Below are positions 1-9,720 of a stretch of DNA of 64,000 nt, in pieces; position 1 is the stretch's first letter, and each line of letters starts with the position of its first letter. The notes under the pieces were generated by a model. It searched no databases. It was given only the letters and a program-made list of their open reading frames with translations, and was not told where the DNA came from. This stretch comes from Draconibacterium aestuarii (GTDB lineage: Bacteria; Bacteroidota; Bacteroidia; Bacteroidales; Prolixibacteraceae): positions 62,001 through 126,000 of the forward strand of contig JAPOHD010000017.1 in the NCBI GenBank assembly GCA_026671195.1, given 5' to 3'. A program made the position numbers and the translations under genes.

Positions 1-12
1 AATTGAGTTAAA

Positions 13-363
13 TCACTCCTTAAATTCAACAATATCAGCAGTTACCAGTGCTTTTGATTTCACAACAAAGAAGTAAAAGCTGAATTTAAAATCGACAGTA
101 ACATTTGCCATAGTTTGGTTTTCTTTTAATGGATATTTTTCCAGTAGATCTTTCTTTGCTTCTGCGACCAGGCCGGATCTATCCAATCCTCCAATGCCAA
201 AAATATAAGTGGCTTCAGCATCCCCTTTAGCATGTGAAACAATCCTGAAGTTATTGGAGTTAATGGAGGCACTATCAGCCATTAATCCTGTGTGTACAGC
301 ACAACTAGAAAATATTAAGAACAAGCAGGCGATGATGGATAGTTTTGAAATTGTTTTTCTCAT
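13..363 (-). CDS. small lipoprotein, DUF6567/TRL-like
   Basis: A 116-residue predicted lipoprotein. Residues 5-20 are a hydrophobic signal peptide ending in a lipobox with Cys21 (FSSC), so the mature protein should be lipid-anchored in the envelope. The mature part begins AVHTGLM and contains the stretch YIFGIGGLDRSGLV, a pattern I associate with small Bacteroidota lipoproteins of the DUF6567/TRL type; that assignment is from memory. No enzymatic residues are evident and function is unknown. It is the first gene in the window, stands alone, and has no partner gene on its strand nearby. Confidence 0.7.
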   Translation of the reverse strand: MRKTISKLSIIACLFLIFSSCAVHTGLMADSASINSNNFRIVSHAKGDAEATYIFGIGGLDRSGLVAEAKKDLLEKYPLKENQTMANVTVDFKFSFYFFVVKSKALVTADIVEFKE

Positions 364-391
364 TACATTTAAATTTTTGGTTTATTATTAA

Positions 392-928
392 TTGGTTATC
401 ACAAAGAAACTTGTAGTATAAAGAATGAAGATATAAGTTACAAAATTACTAGCTGAAACACAAAGATATTGCAATACATGCACCATATTATCAGGTCTTT
501 ATGATACATTTTACAAGTTTTTTTATATGATTTTTCCCCTGAGGTGTCTGTTGAAATTGAAATACACTGAAATCAGGAGATAATCAATTAAATGTCAAGA
601 TGACTGACAAAAGCATGGTTGTATAGTTTATTATGAGTGATTGACATTACTATTGGTTGGTTCAATTCATTATTGACAAAGTTATGTAGCCATGTTTTTA
701 CATCGCATAAATTAGGATTCCCCAACATCCAGCTGCCAGGGAACCCAGAGGACTTATTTAATGCCCTGCATTAAATAACCCAAACCTCATGTATTAATAC
801 GAATTTTAGGCGTAAATGTTAAAAGAATTCGTTTTTGATCACACACAACAAAATCAGTAATACTTTCCTTTCATGTAAATTATATAGCACATATTTTCTC
901 ACATATTATATTTACCTTCCGCCACTGA
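392..928. other. 537-bp intergenic region with one perfect hairpin
   Basis: This AT-rich gap lies between the divergent lipoprotein and acyltransferase genes. I see no credible coding frame, tRNA or terminator with a T-run. The only clear structure is the 11-bp inverted repeat at 754-778, listed separately. Confidence 0.6.
754..778. repeat. perfect 11-bp inverted repeat, 3-nt loop
   Basis: The arms TTATTTAATGC and GCATTAAATAA are separated by CCT. No T-run follows on either strand, so it is not a typical intrinsic terminator. It could be an operator-like palindrome or a hairpin in the acyltransferase leader, about 150 bp before that gene. Confidence 0.6.
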
Positions 929-1492
929 ATGAAGAAATATATGAGAACATTATATGGTAGGATTTTACAAACACTTGGGTGGAAAATTACAGGAGATTAC
1001 GCAGGATTAAAAAAATCGGTTACTATTTTTGCACCGCACACTGCGCACATCGATTTTCTGTATGGGAAACTGGGATTCAACGAACTGGGTGTAAAATTTA
1101 AATTCCTTTCAAAAAAAGAACTTTTCTTTTTCCCCATGAACCTCATTATGCGAAAACTTGGTTCAATACCGGTTAGGGGAGTAAAAGGCAAAAACGCTAT
1201 TTTTCAGGTGGCCGAAATGCTGAACAATACCGACGAACTGCACATAGTAGTATCGCCCGAAGGATGGATTAAAAAAGTAACCAAATGGAACAAGGGCTTC
1301 TTTTATATGGCGAAAAAAGCAAAAGTTCCGATTGTTGTGGCATCGCTGGATTACTCAAAAAGAGAAATGGGAGTTGAGGCGGTTATATACGATACTTCTG
1401 ATTTTGATACCGTAATGAAACAAATTAAAGAGATATACAAAAACGTTCAGGGAAAAAATCCTGAGCAGTTTGCATTTCATTCTGATTCATAA
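929..1492 (+). CDS. lysophospholipid acyltransferase family protein (PlsC-like)
   Basis: A 187-residue glycerolipid acyltransferase-like protein. The catalytic H-X4-D motif is His37-Asp42 (HTAHID). The acceptor/phosphate-binding block is SPEGWIKK around residues 109-116, and VPIVV near 133-137 matches the usual fourth block. The protein is shorter than typical PlsC (about 240) and has no obvious N-terminal membrane helix, as in many Bacteroidota paralogs that acylate lipids other than lysophosphatidate. The substrate cannot be read from the sequence. It is monocistronic, with long gaps on both sides. Confidence 0.8.
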   Translation: MKKYMRTLYGRILQTLGWKITGDYAGLKKSVTIFAPHTAHIDFLYGKLGFNELGVKFKFLSKKELFFFPMNLIMRKLGSIPVRGVKGKNAIFQVAEMLNNTDELHIVVSPEGWIKKVTKWNKGFFYMAKKAKVPIVVASLDYSKREMGVEAVIYDTSDFDTVMKQIKEIYKNVQGKNPEQFAFHSDS

Positions 1493-2200
1493 TACAAATT
1501 CTGACTAACGTTTAAAATTAATGTTGAGAGATTAAAAAGTGATTTCAAATATATTCTTGTATTTCGGTATTCTCTGATTTTATTTCCTGCAAAAGCAAAT
1601 TATCCCTCTCTGCGGTTTTTCAGCCCCAATTCATAACTCCGTTGTGTATTCTCAGATTCTGTTCCGAATCAGTACACGGTTATTCAATTATGTTTTAAAT
1701 CCCGATAGCATAATACTAATTCCACGGTTATTACTATCACCATCAGAATCGCATAGATAAAAATTACCATAACCTTTGCCCTTAATACGATTAACTATTC
1801 TCCATCCCATTTGCCGTGTCATAAAGTTCAACCTATAAGTTTCGTTTCCTGTTCATTCCTAAAAACCATAAAGGTTTCATTCATTAATACGTATAAACGC
1901 TAGAAAATGATCGCATCTGGGGCAGAAATTTTGCTATTCTTATAAAATACTAACCTATTCATTGCCAAAAAAAATATCATAATAGGATTACCTTTCCCTT
2001 CTTTTCGGAATATTAAATAAAGGACGCAAAACTATTTTTTAAATTTTACTTGTACCATCAGCTCATAAATTATAGCTCTCTTTTTCAGACCTATGACGTT
2101 TGTTTTTGGCTGATACTTTTACTAACTTGAATACTTTTCGCACTATAAACAATGCCTTATTGCTGTACGTTATTTGACATTAAATCATAAATAAACCAAT
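1493..2200. other. 708-bp intergenic region upstream of the first T9SS paralog
   Basis: AT-rich with no convincing gene. A weak imperfect hairpin lies at 1644-1677 (outer arms GTGTA/TACAC, inner GATTC/GAATC). The notable part is the block at 1986-2041, which recurs upstream of the second paralog. The rest shows no structure I can support. Confidence 0.5.
1986..2041 (+). promoter_or_regulatory. upstream block shared by the two T9SS paralogs (copy 1)
   Basis: This 56-bp block aligns with 4599-4653. It starts GATTACCTTT, has TTTTCGGAATAT in the middle and ends GGACGCAAAACTATTTTTTA. It lies about 160-215 bp before the start codon of the gene at 2201, while the leaders around it have diverged. 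A conserved promoter or 5'-UTR element is the simplest reading. It fits the TTG/TAnnTTTG consensus only poorly. Confidence 0.5.
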
Positions 2201-3964
2201 ATGAAACACGTTTACTCTATCTTCAAAAATTTACTGGCAGCTTTCGTTCTACTGATAGCTTTTGCTGCAAATGCACAGGAGTTTCTCACCATTGATATGG
2301 GGAACATTGAACTTCTTCCTGAGCAAGACACCCAATTAATTGCTTTATACATTAACGGTACCGATACTTCTTCTGAAGGAATTAAGTGGAACACCGATCC
2401 CGGATATCTTGGGAAAGTGAGTGATGACGGAATTTTAACTGCAGGTCAACCCGGCACAGGCCTTCTTATTGCCAAATACAAAGAACTCAGAGACACTGTT
2501 GATCTTCTGGTGATTGTAGAACCGAAGAACGATGATAACAATATGTACGACATGTATCCGAAAGTTAAAATCGTTCCGGCAAGTATAAAAGTTGAGGTTG
2601 GCGATTCGGTTGAACTTTATGCCTTCTACGTTGACTCGTTTGATGTAAAAACTGATACTATGCCATTTTTGTGGTCGGTTGACCCAATAGGTTTAGGTGA
2701 ATTTACTGACCCCGCAAACAGTATGTTTCAGGCGGGAGATTTGCCGGGTAAAGGAATTGTAATTGCCCAATATAATGGATTAGCTGATACCGTTAAAATT
2801 GAAGTCTACGAAAGCAAGCGCACAAAAGAGAAAAAGGAAAAAGAAGAAAAACAGAACAATGGCAACAGCGGCAAACAAATAACCATTGAACCAGGCGATA
2901 TGGCAGTTTATTCAGGCGCCGATCCTATTCTTTATTCTGCCACTTACAAAACCAACGGAAATAAACACCAAAACGCTGAGTTTTTATGGAGCGTATCAGA
3001 CACAAGTATAGCATCTATTGACACAACCGGGCTACTTACACTAAAAGGAGAAACCGGGATGACACTGGTTAACGTGGAATACAGCAACTTTGGGGCAAGT
3101 GTTGAATTACTTGTGGTCGATTCAATGATTGATATGGATGTGAATACTATTTCGATACATCGGGTATTACCAAACGGCAAACAATTAAAAGCCAAAACAT
3201 TTAAAGAAGGCGATTCATATAAAATTGGCGGCCTTCCGTATCCTTTAAATTTACTGAACGCAGGAATGATACATTTCCCATTTGGATGTATTGACGAAGA
3301 CATAGAAATCTTCATGTTCATTCCTGAAAAATACGCAGAGATGAACGATGACAGCACCGAAGTAGATTTTAGCTGGGATATAGTTACCGGAGTTGAGTTT
3401 AGTGTAAAACCGGCAGGTTCTGACACCATTGTTGAACCATACTGGTTTAATATTCCGGTTGAGTTAAAATTAGTTTATAAAAGAGACCTCATTGATTCAC
3501 TTGGAATTGATCCTCAAGACCTGAACATGTTTTTTGCCGACAGTACAGGTTTTATAGAACTTGATGGACAGATTGCAACGGTTGATACCGCCAGAAATAG
3601 AATTTACGCATCGATTGCACACTTTAGTACTATTGTTGTGAAAGAAAAAGCTGCCACCACATCAGTAAAGGATCTCACACCTGTGGTACAAGATATGCTC
3701 GATATTTACCCTAATCCGTTTAGTTCTTCCACCACAATTCAGTTTACTTTAACTGATCGCGGTAACGTAAACATTTCGGTTTACAATATATTTGGGCAAA
3801 AAGTACAGGGATTGGCCGAAGGAGAGTTTACAGAAGGAATGCACAAAATTATCTGGCAAGGAAAAGATATGAATGGTGCACCGGCCACTTCTGGAATATA
3901 TTTTTTCCGATTTATTAAAGATGGCGAAGTAAGCGCGGTTAAACGTATAATTTTAAACCGATAG
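2201..3964 (+). CDS. secreted Ig-like repeat protein with T9SS sorting domain
   Basis: A 587-residue exported protein. A signal peptide covers residues 1-25 (cleavage likely after ANAQ). Three bacterial Ig-like (BIG2-type) modules follow at roughly 28-110, 120-200 and 225-305, each carrying a W-x(5-8)-G pattern and GxL. A K/E-rich linker sits near 205-220. Residues 310-495 are unassigned. The last 90 residues are a type A T9SS C-terminal sorting domain: YPNPF motif, VYNIFGQKV, the GxxxxSGIYFFRF strand and a basic end. Expected fate is export across the outer membrane and surface attachment. It is paralogous to the next gene; no catalytic motif is seen. Confidence 0.85.
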   Translation: MKHVYSIFKNLLAAFVLLIAFAANAQEFLTIDMGNIELLPEQDTQLIALYINGTDTSSEGIKWNTDPGYLGKVSDDGILTAGQPGTGLLIAKYKELRDTVDLLVIVEPKNDDNNMYDMYPKVKIVPASIKVEVGDSVELYAFYVDSFDVKTDTMPFLWSVDPIGLGEFTDPANSMFQAGDLPGKGIVIAQYNGLADTVKIEVYESKRTKEKKEKEEKQNNGNSGKQITIEPGDMAVYSGADPILYSATYKTNGNKHQNAEFLWSVSDTSIASIDTTGLLTLKGETGMTLVNVEYSNFGASVELLVVDSMIDMDVNTISIHRVLPNGKQLKAKTFKEGDSYKIGGLPYPLNLLNAGMIHFPFGCIDEDIEIFMFIPEKYAEMNDDSTEVDFSWDIVTGVEFSVKPAGSDTIVEPYWFNIPVELKLVYKRDLIDSLGIDPQDLNMFFADSTGFIELDGQIATVDTARNRIYASIAHFSTIVVKEKAATTSVKDLTPVVQDMLDIYPNPFSSSTTIQFTLTDRGNVNISVYNIFGQKVQGLAEGEFTEGMHKIIWQGKDMNGAPATSGIYFFRFIKDGEVSAVKRIILNR

Positions 3965-3986
3965 CGAATTCCAAATCGCATAAACT

Positions 3987-4028
3987 AAAGGTCTTTCATT
4001 CAAATATTTGGATGGAAGACTTTTTTTT
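3987..4028 (+). terminator. intrinsic terminator after the first T9SS paralog
   Basis: An imperfect stem (AAAGGTCTTTCATTC against GGATGGAAGACTTT, with G-U pairs) is followed by eight T, 23 bp after the stop codon. Confidence 0.75.
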
Positions 4029-4598
4029 CATCAAATTGTACTCTCCTTTTTTTTAACAACCTGGCCAGATTTGACTCATCGCCGGCTATTCTTTTTCTTT
4101 ACCTATAAATGAATCACACTAAACTTTTAATACGCTTCTACGATAAAAGTAAAAAAGCAAGATATTTTAAGAGCAAAAGATAATATCATTATATTTTGTT
4201 CGTTTCTATTAAATATCTCCTCACTTCACCCACTTCTTCACACTAAAAACACTTCTTAAAAAAGAATTACACATACTCATTTATTTTATTTACATATTTA
4301 TTACATTGTTAGGTTGTTAGTATGAAAATCTACATGAAATATTTCGATCAACACTTCATTTTTTCATCATTAAAATCCTAAATAAACCAAATACCCGGAT
4401 CACACACATTAATAGCTACCCTTCTTTAAGCCTTATTAATGGCTGAATACGTATCTATTCAATTAATATTTTTCATACTCTCCTCTCCCTTCAGTTTATT
4501 ATTATTCAAATCCGTTATTAAATGATTTTTATTTATTTTTTTATTCCCCTGAATATGAACCAAGTACATAATTATGTAAAAAATATTCAAAAAAAAGA

Positions 4599-4653
4599 GA
4601 TTACCTTTACACGGTTTTCAGAATATCTATGTGGACGCAAAAACTATTTTTTA
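4599..4653 (+). promoter_or_regulatory. upstream block shared by the two T9SS paralogs (copy 2)
   Basis: Counterpart of 1986-2041: GATTACCTTT, then TTTTCAGAATAT, then GGACGCAAAAACTATTTTTTA (one extra A). It lies about 150-205 bp before the start of the gene at 4805, nearly the same distance as in copy 1. Confidence 0.5.
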
Positions 4654-4804
4654 TTATTCAACAAGGCTATTAACTCATGTTTCATAGTTAATGATGCTTT
4701 ACTATAAACTTGCTTTTAGCTTGTTGTATTAGAAACTTATGTATAACTGTCATGGGATACCATGCATTAAAATTTTGATATTATAATACACTTATACCTT
4801 CTTT

Positions 4805-6565
4805 ATGAAAACAATAAACCTCAGTTTAAAATCCCTATTCATAGTGATAATTCTAATATTTGCTTTTGCTGCTCGGAGTCAGGAATCGCTGTTTATAACA
4901 ACAGGAGAGTTAACGCTGATTCCCAAGTCAGGAATAGCAGTGGCTGCTGTGTATAAGAACAGTAAAGGCCAAATTTCAGATGTAAATATTACCTGGCATG
5001 TAAAACCCAGTTATCTTGGTAAAGTAAACATCAATGGCACTTTAACCACCAACCATCAGGGTGAGGGGTATTTAATTGCCAATTACAGGGGAATTAAAGA
5101 CTCAGTTAAACTAGTGGTTACCGAATCTCCCGGAAATAACGTCAAAGGGAAAAAAGGTGATTATCCAAAAGTAGAAATCGTTCCCGGGAATATTAAGGTT
5201 GAGGTGGGAGATCCCGTTGAACTTTATGGATTTTATATGAATTCGAAGGATAAGAAAGCTGATACTACAATCACCTGGTTGATTGAACCAAAGGAACTGG
5301 GAGCATTCCCTGATCCTACTCACAGTATTTTCCATGCCGGCAACAAAACAGGTAAAGGAATTATAATTGCACAGTTGGGAGATATAGCTGATACTGCAAA
5401 AATTGAAGTGTATGAAAGCAAATGGAAAAAGGATCAAAGAGAAAAAATAAGTCAGTATAATATTGGCACCAACGGCCAACAACTGACTATTGCCCCCAAC
5501 GACCAAACAGTTTACAAAGGAGCGGATCCAATTCAATATTTGGCCACCTATAAAATCGATGGCACAAAACAGCGGGGTACTAAATTTAAATGGAGTGTTT
5601 CCGATCCTAACATTGCAACTATCAATTCTGATGGACTACTTACCCTTGTCGGCAAAACCGGCATGACACTGGTTACAGCAGAATGCAATAACATGATAAA
5701 AAGTGCAGAACTGTTAGTCATAGATTCAATGACGGATTCAAAAATAAACAACATTTGGATCCATAGAGTATTGCCGAATGGGAAAGAGTTGCAAGTAAAA
5801 ACTGTCAAGGAAGGCGAATCGTATAAAATTAGCGGCCTGCCTTATCCATTAAATATATTAAACGGTGGAATGATTCATTTCCCTGTTGGATGTATCAACG
5901 AAGACATTGTAATCTACATTTTTATTCCAGAAGAATATGCAACCATAGATAACCGAAACACCAATGTATCCTTCAGCGATGAAATTGTAGCAGGAATTAA
6001 ATTTAGTGTTAAGCCTGTAGGATCAGACAATATAGTAGAACCTTATTGGTTTAATATTCCTATTGAACTAAAATTGGTATACAAACAAGAGTTACTCGAT
6101 TCGTTAAATCTCGTCCCTCAAAACCTGAATGTATTTTTTGCGAATAAAACCGGATTTACTAAAGTTAACGACAAAACGACAACCATTGATACGGCCGGCC
6201 ATCGGATATACGCATCGATTGCTCATTTTAGTACAATTGTTGTGAAGGAATCGAAAGCTTTTACTTCACTCCCTATAACGCCAAGTTCGGAACACTTACT
6301 TTACATATATCCCAATCCGTTTAACTCGTCATCAACCATTCAGTTTTCATTAGCCAATGCGGGCAAAGTAAACATTACTATCTACAACATTTTCGGACAG
6401 CCGGTACAAATACTGGCCAACGGAGAATATTCTGAGGGCTTGCACATGGTTAGTTGGCAAGGAAACGATTTTAATGGATCACCAGCCCCTTCAGGAATGT
6501 ATCTCTGCAGGTTTATAAAAGATGGCGAAGTAAGCCAGGTAAAACGGATAATTTTGAAACGATAG
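4805..6565 (+). CDS. secreted Ig-like repeat protein with T9SS sorting domain (paralog)
   Basis: A 586-residue protein collinear with the preceding one along its whole length, including the signal peptide (1-25, ending AARSQ), three Ig-like modules, the central unassigned region with near-identical strings such as IHRVLPNGK and IASIAHFSTIVVKE equivalents, and the C-terminal T9SS type A domain (YPNPFNSSSTIQF, IYNIFGQPV, SGMYLCRF, basic end). The pair arose by tandem duplication. Divergence is spread evenly and both frames are intact, which suggests both are functional. Its role is unknown; a surface or adhesion function is only a guess. Confidence 0.85.
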   Translation: MKTINLSLKSLFIVIILIFAFAARSQESLFITTGELTLIPKSGIAVAAVYKNSKGQISDVNITWHVKPSYLGKVNINGTLTTNHQGEGYLIANYRGIKDSVKLVVTESPGNNVKGKKGDYPKVEIVPGNIKVEVGDPVELYGFYMNSKDKKADTTITWLIEPKELGAFPDPTHSIFHAGNKTGKGIIIAQLGDIADTAKIEVYESKWKKDQREKISQYNIGTNGQQLTIAPNDQTVYKGADPIQYLATYKIDGTKQRGTKFKWSVSDPNIATINSDGLLTLVGKTGMTLVTAECNNMIKSAELLVIDSMTDSKINNIWIHRVLPNGKELQVKTVKEGESYKISGLPYPLNILNGGMIHFPVGCINEDIVIYIFIPEEYATIDNRNTNVSFSDEIVAGIKFSVKPVGSDNIVEPYWFNIPIELKLVYKQELLDSLNLVPQNLNVFFANKTGFTKVNDKTTTIDTAGHRIYASIAHFSTIVVKESKAFTSLPITPSSEHLLYIYPNPFNSSSTIQFSLANAGKVNITIYNIFGQPVQILANGEYSEGLHMVSWQGNDFNGSPAPSGMYLCRFIKDGEVSQVKRIILKR

Positions 6566-6587
6566 CTAATTCCTAATTGTAAAATCC

Positions 6588-6629
6588 AAAAGCCTTTCAT
6601 CCGTTATATTCGGAAGGAGGGCTTTTTTT
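6588..6629 (+). terminator. intrinsic terminator after the second T9SS paralog
   Basis: The stem AAAAGCCTTTCATCCG pairs with CGGAAGGAGGGCTTTT, followed by a T-run. It has the same architecture as the terminator of the first paralog, so the duplication included the 3' end. Confidence 0.8.
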
Positions 6630-6667
6630 ATTTCTCTGTTTTTTACTCTGTTATCCAGGTTAGTGTA

Positions 6668-6703
6668 TAAAAAAAAAAGCTATCCGTCAGTTGACGAACA
6701 GCT
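6668..6703 (-). terminator. terminator of the rplM-rpsI-rpsB-tsf operon
   Basis: Read on the minus strand, AGCTGTTCGTCA pairs with TGACGGATAGCT across a 2-nt loop and is followed by ten T. It is placed about 28 bp after the tsf stop codon. Confidence 0.8.
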
Positions 6704-6730
6704 CCATTTTTATATCATATTCAGTATTAA

Positions 6731-7555
6731 CTATGCATCCAACGAATAACGGTCGAAAGCAGTTACGGTTAACTCTGCATCGTTTTGCTTCAAGAAATCT
6801 TTGATAGACATCTTATTGTCTTTAACGTAAGCCTGGTTCAAAAGAGTTACGTCTTTGTACCATTTGTTAAGTGAACCAAGTGCAATTTTTTCAATCATTG
6901 CTTCTGGTTTACCTTCATTACGATATTTCTCTTTTGCAAATGCTAATTCCTTGTCAATTTCCGCTTGTGGAATAGAAGCTTCGTCAATAGCAACAGGAGC
7001 CATTGCTGCAATTTGCATAGCAACATCTTTACCTACCTGCTCTTCAGTAGTTTTGTTAAATGAAACCAAAGTAGCTAATTTATTTCCAGGGTGAATATAT
7101 GGAACTACTGCTTCATCAGCTAAACACTTAAAGTAAGAAAGGTCAAGTTTTTCACCTGTAACACCAGTTTGCTCAGTTACCATTGCTTCAATTGAAACAC
7201 CGTTAATTTCGATAGCTTTAAGAGCTTCCAAACTTTCAACTTTATTTTCCAAGGCTGCTTCCATGATTTTTTCAGCAAATGAAACAAAAGTTTCATTTTT
7301 TGCTACAAAATCAGTTTCGCAATTTAGTACTACAATTGCTCCAAATTTAGCATCAGCGGTAACTTTTGCAATGGCAACACCTTCTGCAGCATCTCTGTCT
7401 GCACGTTTGTTTGCAATTAGTTTACCTTTTTCGCGGATAATTTCCAGTGCTCTGTCGAAGTCACCTTCAGCGTCTTTCAGGGCATTTTTGCAATCCATCA
7501 TCCCTGCGCCAGATACTTTTCGTAGTTTTACTACGTCAGCTGTTGTAAAAGACAT
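6731..7555 (-). CDS. tsf: elongation factor Ts
   Basis: EF-Ts, 274 residues, the nucleotide exchange factor that regenerates EF-Tu-GTP during translation. The N-terminal UBA-like domain (residues 5-40) carries VSGAGMMDCKNAL. The EF-Tu contact motif TDFVAKNETF lies near residues 79-88, and the core and C-terminal dimerisation-type regions follow at the normal length. It is the last gene of a four-gene ribosomal operon, 41 bp after rpsB, and ends at a strong terminator. Confidence 0.98.
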   Translation of the reverse strand: MSFTTADVVKLRKVSGAGMMDCKNALKDAEGDFDRALEIIREKGKLIANKRADRDAAEGVAIAKVTADAKFGAIVVLNCETDFVAKNETFVSFAEKIMEAALENKVESLEALKAIEINGVSIEAMVTEQTGVTGEKLDLSYFKCLADEAVVPYIHPGNKLATLVSFNKTTEEQVGKDVAMQIAAMAPVAIDEASIPQAEIDKELAFAKEKYRNEGKPEAMIEKIALGSLNKWYKDVTLLNQAYVKDNKMSIKDFLKQNDAELTVTAFDRYSLDA

Positions 7556-7596
7556 AATTAAATCTCGTCTAAATGGTTTATATAATTACTTAACCT

Positions 7597-8400
7597 TTAT
7601 TCTTTTTCGTCAGAAGCTTCTTCGGCAGCGGCAACTTTTTTTGCTGCTTTTACAGCTTTTTTGCTTACTTGCTCACCATCACCTTCTTGATCTTCTTCTT
7701 TACCTTTTTCAAATTTGCGCTCGTTCAATCCTTCGGCAATTGCATCGGTCATTAGGCCAACAATCAAACCGATTGACTGTGATGCATCGTCGTTTGCAGG
7801 AATCACAAAGTCAACATCGTCAGGGTTTGAGTTTGTATCTACAATTGCAAATACAGGAATTCCTAATTTTTTTGCTTCGCGAACTGCAATTTTTTCTTTC
7901 AGAACATCAACTACAAATAATGCGGCTGGTAAACGGCTAAGGTCTGAAATAGAACCCAGTACTTTTTCCAACTTGGCTCGCTGTCTGGTAATTTGTAGTT
8001 TCTCTCTTTTTGAAAGATTATCCCAACTGGTGTCCTTCATCATTTTATCGATGGAGATCATTTTTTTAACCGCTTTGCGGATGGTTGGGAAGTTGGTAAG
8101 CATACCTCCAGGCCAGCGTTCAGTTACGTAAGGCATTCCTACGTTTTTCACTAAATCTGAAACCAAATCTTTGGCTTGCTTTTTAGTTGCAACAAATAAA
8201 ATTTTACGACCCGACTTTGCAATTTGTTTGATTGCATTGGCGCATTCGTCAATTTTTACAACTGTTTTTTGAAGATCGATAATGTGGATTCCGTTTTTCT
8301 CCATGAAGATATAAGGCTCCATGTTTGGGTTCCACTTTCTTTTCAGGTGTCCAAAATGTGCACCTGCATCCAATAATTCTTGAAAATTTGTTCTTGGCAT
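7597..8400 (-). CDS. rpsB: 30S ribosomal protein S2
   Basis: S2, 267 residues. Family blocks are evident: LLDAGAHFGHLKRKWNPNM at the N-terminus, IDLQKTV, FVATKKQA, ERWPGGMLTNFPTI and the VDTNSNPD segment. After residue 230 there is a charged K/E/A-rich tail, a common lineage-specific extension. It lies between rpsI and tsf in the order usual for this phylum and is the assembly protein that binds late to the 30S neck region. Confidence 0.98.
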   Translation of the reverse strand: MPRTNFQELLDAGAHFGHLKRKWNPNMEPYIFMEKNGIHIIDLQKTVVKIDECANAIKQIAKSGRKILFVATKKQAKDLVSDLVKNVGMPYVTERWPGGMLTNFPTIRKAVKKMISIDKMMKDTSWDNLSKREKLQITRQRAKLEKVLGSISDLSRLPAALFVVDVLKEKIAVREAKKLGIPVFAIVDTNSNPDDVDFVIPANDDASQSIGLIVGLMTDAIAEGLNERKFEKGKEEDQEGDGEQVSKKAVKAAKKVAAAEEASDEKE

Positions 8401-8497
8401 CTGTTTACTTTTTTCTATGCTCTAAAAGCAACCGTTGAGTAGTCCTTCAATAAATGGAATCTCAACCGTTTTAGATCCATATAAATGATAAATAATA

Positions 8498-8884
8498 TTA
8501 ACGTTTTGAGAATTGGAAACGTTTCCTTGCTTTTGGTTGACCCGGTTTTTTACGTTCCACTTCGCGAGGATCCCTTGTTACGAATCCGGCGGCCTTCAGT
8601 TGAGTTCTGGATTCAGGATCGATTTCCATTAAAGCACGTGTAATAGCCAAACGTAAAGCTTCTGCTTGTCCTTTTGGTCCACCACCATTAAGATTTACTT
8701 TAATATCGTACTTTTCTGATACCTCAAGAAGGTTCAATGGTTGCAATACAATGTACTGCAGAGTTTCAGCAGGGAAATATTCTTTCATCTCCCTTTTATT
8801 TACGGTAATGTTACCTTTTCCTTCGCTTACGTAAATACGAGCTACGGCTGATTTTCTACGTCCTAATGTGTTTACTACTTCCAT
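8498..8884 (-). CDS. rpsI: 30S ribosomal protein S9
   Basis: S9, 128 residues, with the N-terminal TLGRRKSAVARIY motif, the GGGPKGQAEALRLAITRAL core, and the basic C-terminal tail ending KARKRFQFSKR that reaches toward P-site tRNA. It follows rplM by 5 bp, consistent with co-transcription, and is separated from rpsB by 97 bp. Confidence 0.98.
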   Translation of the reverse strand: MEVVNTLGRRKSAVARIYVSEGKGNITVNKREMKEYFPAETLQYIVLQPLNLLEVSEKYDIKVNLNGGGPKGQAEALRLAITRALMEIDPESRTQLKAAGFVTRDPREVERKKPGQPKARKRFQFSKR

Positions 8885-8889
8885 TTTGC

Positions 8890-9345
8890 TTATTTAATCG
8901 TATTTAAATCAACAACTTTAGGTTTTTGAGCCTCAAATTTGTGCTCTGCACCAACTACAACATGCAAATTTCTGTACAATTCACGTCCTAATCTGTTTTT
9001 AGGGAGCATGCCTCTTACAGCTTTCTCAACCAAACGTTCAGGATATTTTGCTAATACTTCCAGTGGGCTTTGAAAACGCTGACCACCAGGATAACCAGTG
9101 TGACGGATATAAACTTTATCAGTCATTTTTTTACCGGTTAATGCAATTTTTTCAGCATTGATAACAATTACGTTATCGCCACAATCAACGTGAGGTGTGA
9201 AATTTGGCTTGTATTTACCTCTCAACATTTTAGCAACTTTACTTGCCAAACGTCCCAATACCATGTTCTCTGCATCAATTACTACCCACTCTTTTTCAGC
9301 AGTAGCTTTGTTTGCAGAAATTGTTTTATAACTAAGTGTGTCCAC
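8890..9345 (-). CDS. rplM: 50S ribosomal protein L13
   Basis: L13, 151 residues, with family motifs [32 protein letters not shown] and [21 protein letters not shown]. First gene of rplM-rpsI-rpsB-tsf. A promoter is predicted about 140 bp upstream, leaving an untranslated leader of roughly that length. L13 autoregulates its operon in E. coli; whether it does here cannot be told from sequence. Confidence 0.98.
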   Translation of the reverse strand: MDTLSYKTISANKATAEKEWVVIDAENMVLGRLASKVAKMLRGKYKPNFTPHVDCGDNVIVINAEKIALTGKKMTDKVYIRHTGYPGGQRFQSPLEVLAKYPERLVEKAVRGMLPKNRLGRELYRNLHVVVGAEHKFEAQKPKVVDLNTIK

Positions 9346-9468
9346 TTTTTTAATTTTTTAATTGTATTACACTTTTGATTTTTCTTCTCGCGGTTTTTTT
9401 GTCTCAACGGAATTTTTCGACAAAACGCCTTACTCATAGAAAATCAACTATTTACACTCCTTATCTCT

Positions 9469-9518
9469 AAGGATAATAATCGGGACTGCAAAAGTATTTT
9501 CTTTTTTCGTAAATCCAA
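9469..9518 (-). promoter_or_regulatory. rplM operon promoter and 5'-end hairpin
   Basis: On the minus strand a TTG (-33) at 9516-9518 is followed after 19 bp by TACTTTTG (-7, TAnnTTTG) at 9489-9496. The predicted start point falls at the edge of CCTTAGAGATAAGG (9469-9482), a 5-bp stem with a 4-nt loop that would sit at the very 5' end of the mRNA. Confidence 0.65.
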
Positions 9519-9712
9519 AGAAATAACAATCAAATTTTCAATTAGTTAAACGCTTTTTTAACGATTTCGAAACCTACGGACTCTCAAAACATACAAACTG
9601 CTGATTTCCAGAAAGAACAGATAAACAATACTCAACATTCTATCATCCTGCAATGTTAATAAAACGTTGCATAAATCAATTTCAATAAAACCGCGCAGCA
9701 ACATAAATTCTT

Positions 9713-9720
9713 TACTTTTG
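9713..9720 (+). promoter_or_regulatory. -7 box for the ftsX operon
   Basis: TACTTTTG matches TAnnTTTG and lies 25 bp before the ATG at 9745. No good TTG is found at the -33 position, so this is a partial promoter match. Confidence 0.4.

Larger units (their letters stand above)
3965..4804. other. 840-bp intergenic region between the paralogs
   Basis: It begins with the terminator of the first paralog (3987-4028) and contains the shared block at 4599-4653. Very AT-rich otherwise. A stretch at 4378-4390 (TAAATAAACCAA) matches the bases just before the start codon of the first paralog, so part of this gap may be left over from the duplication. No credible gene was found. Confidence 0.5.

Noticed and set aside
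4522..4707. 61-residue reading frame before the second T9SS paralog
   Set aside because: It covers the conserved upstream block, is AT-rich and has no counterpart before the first paralog.
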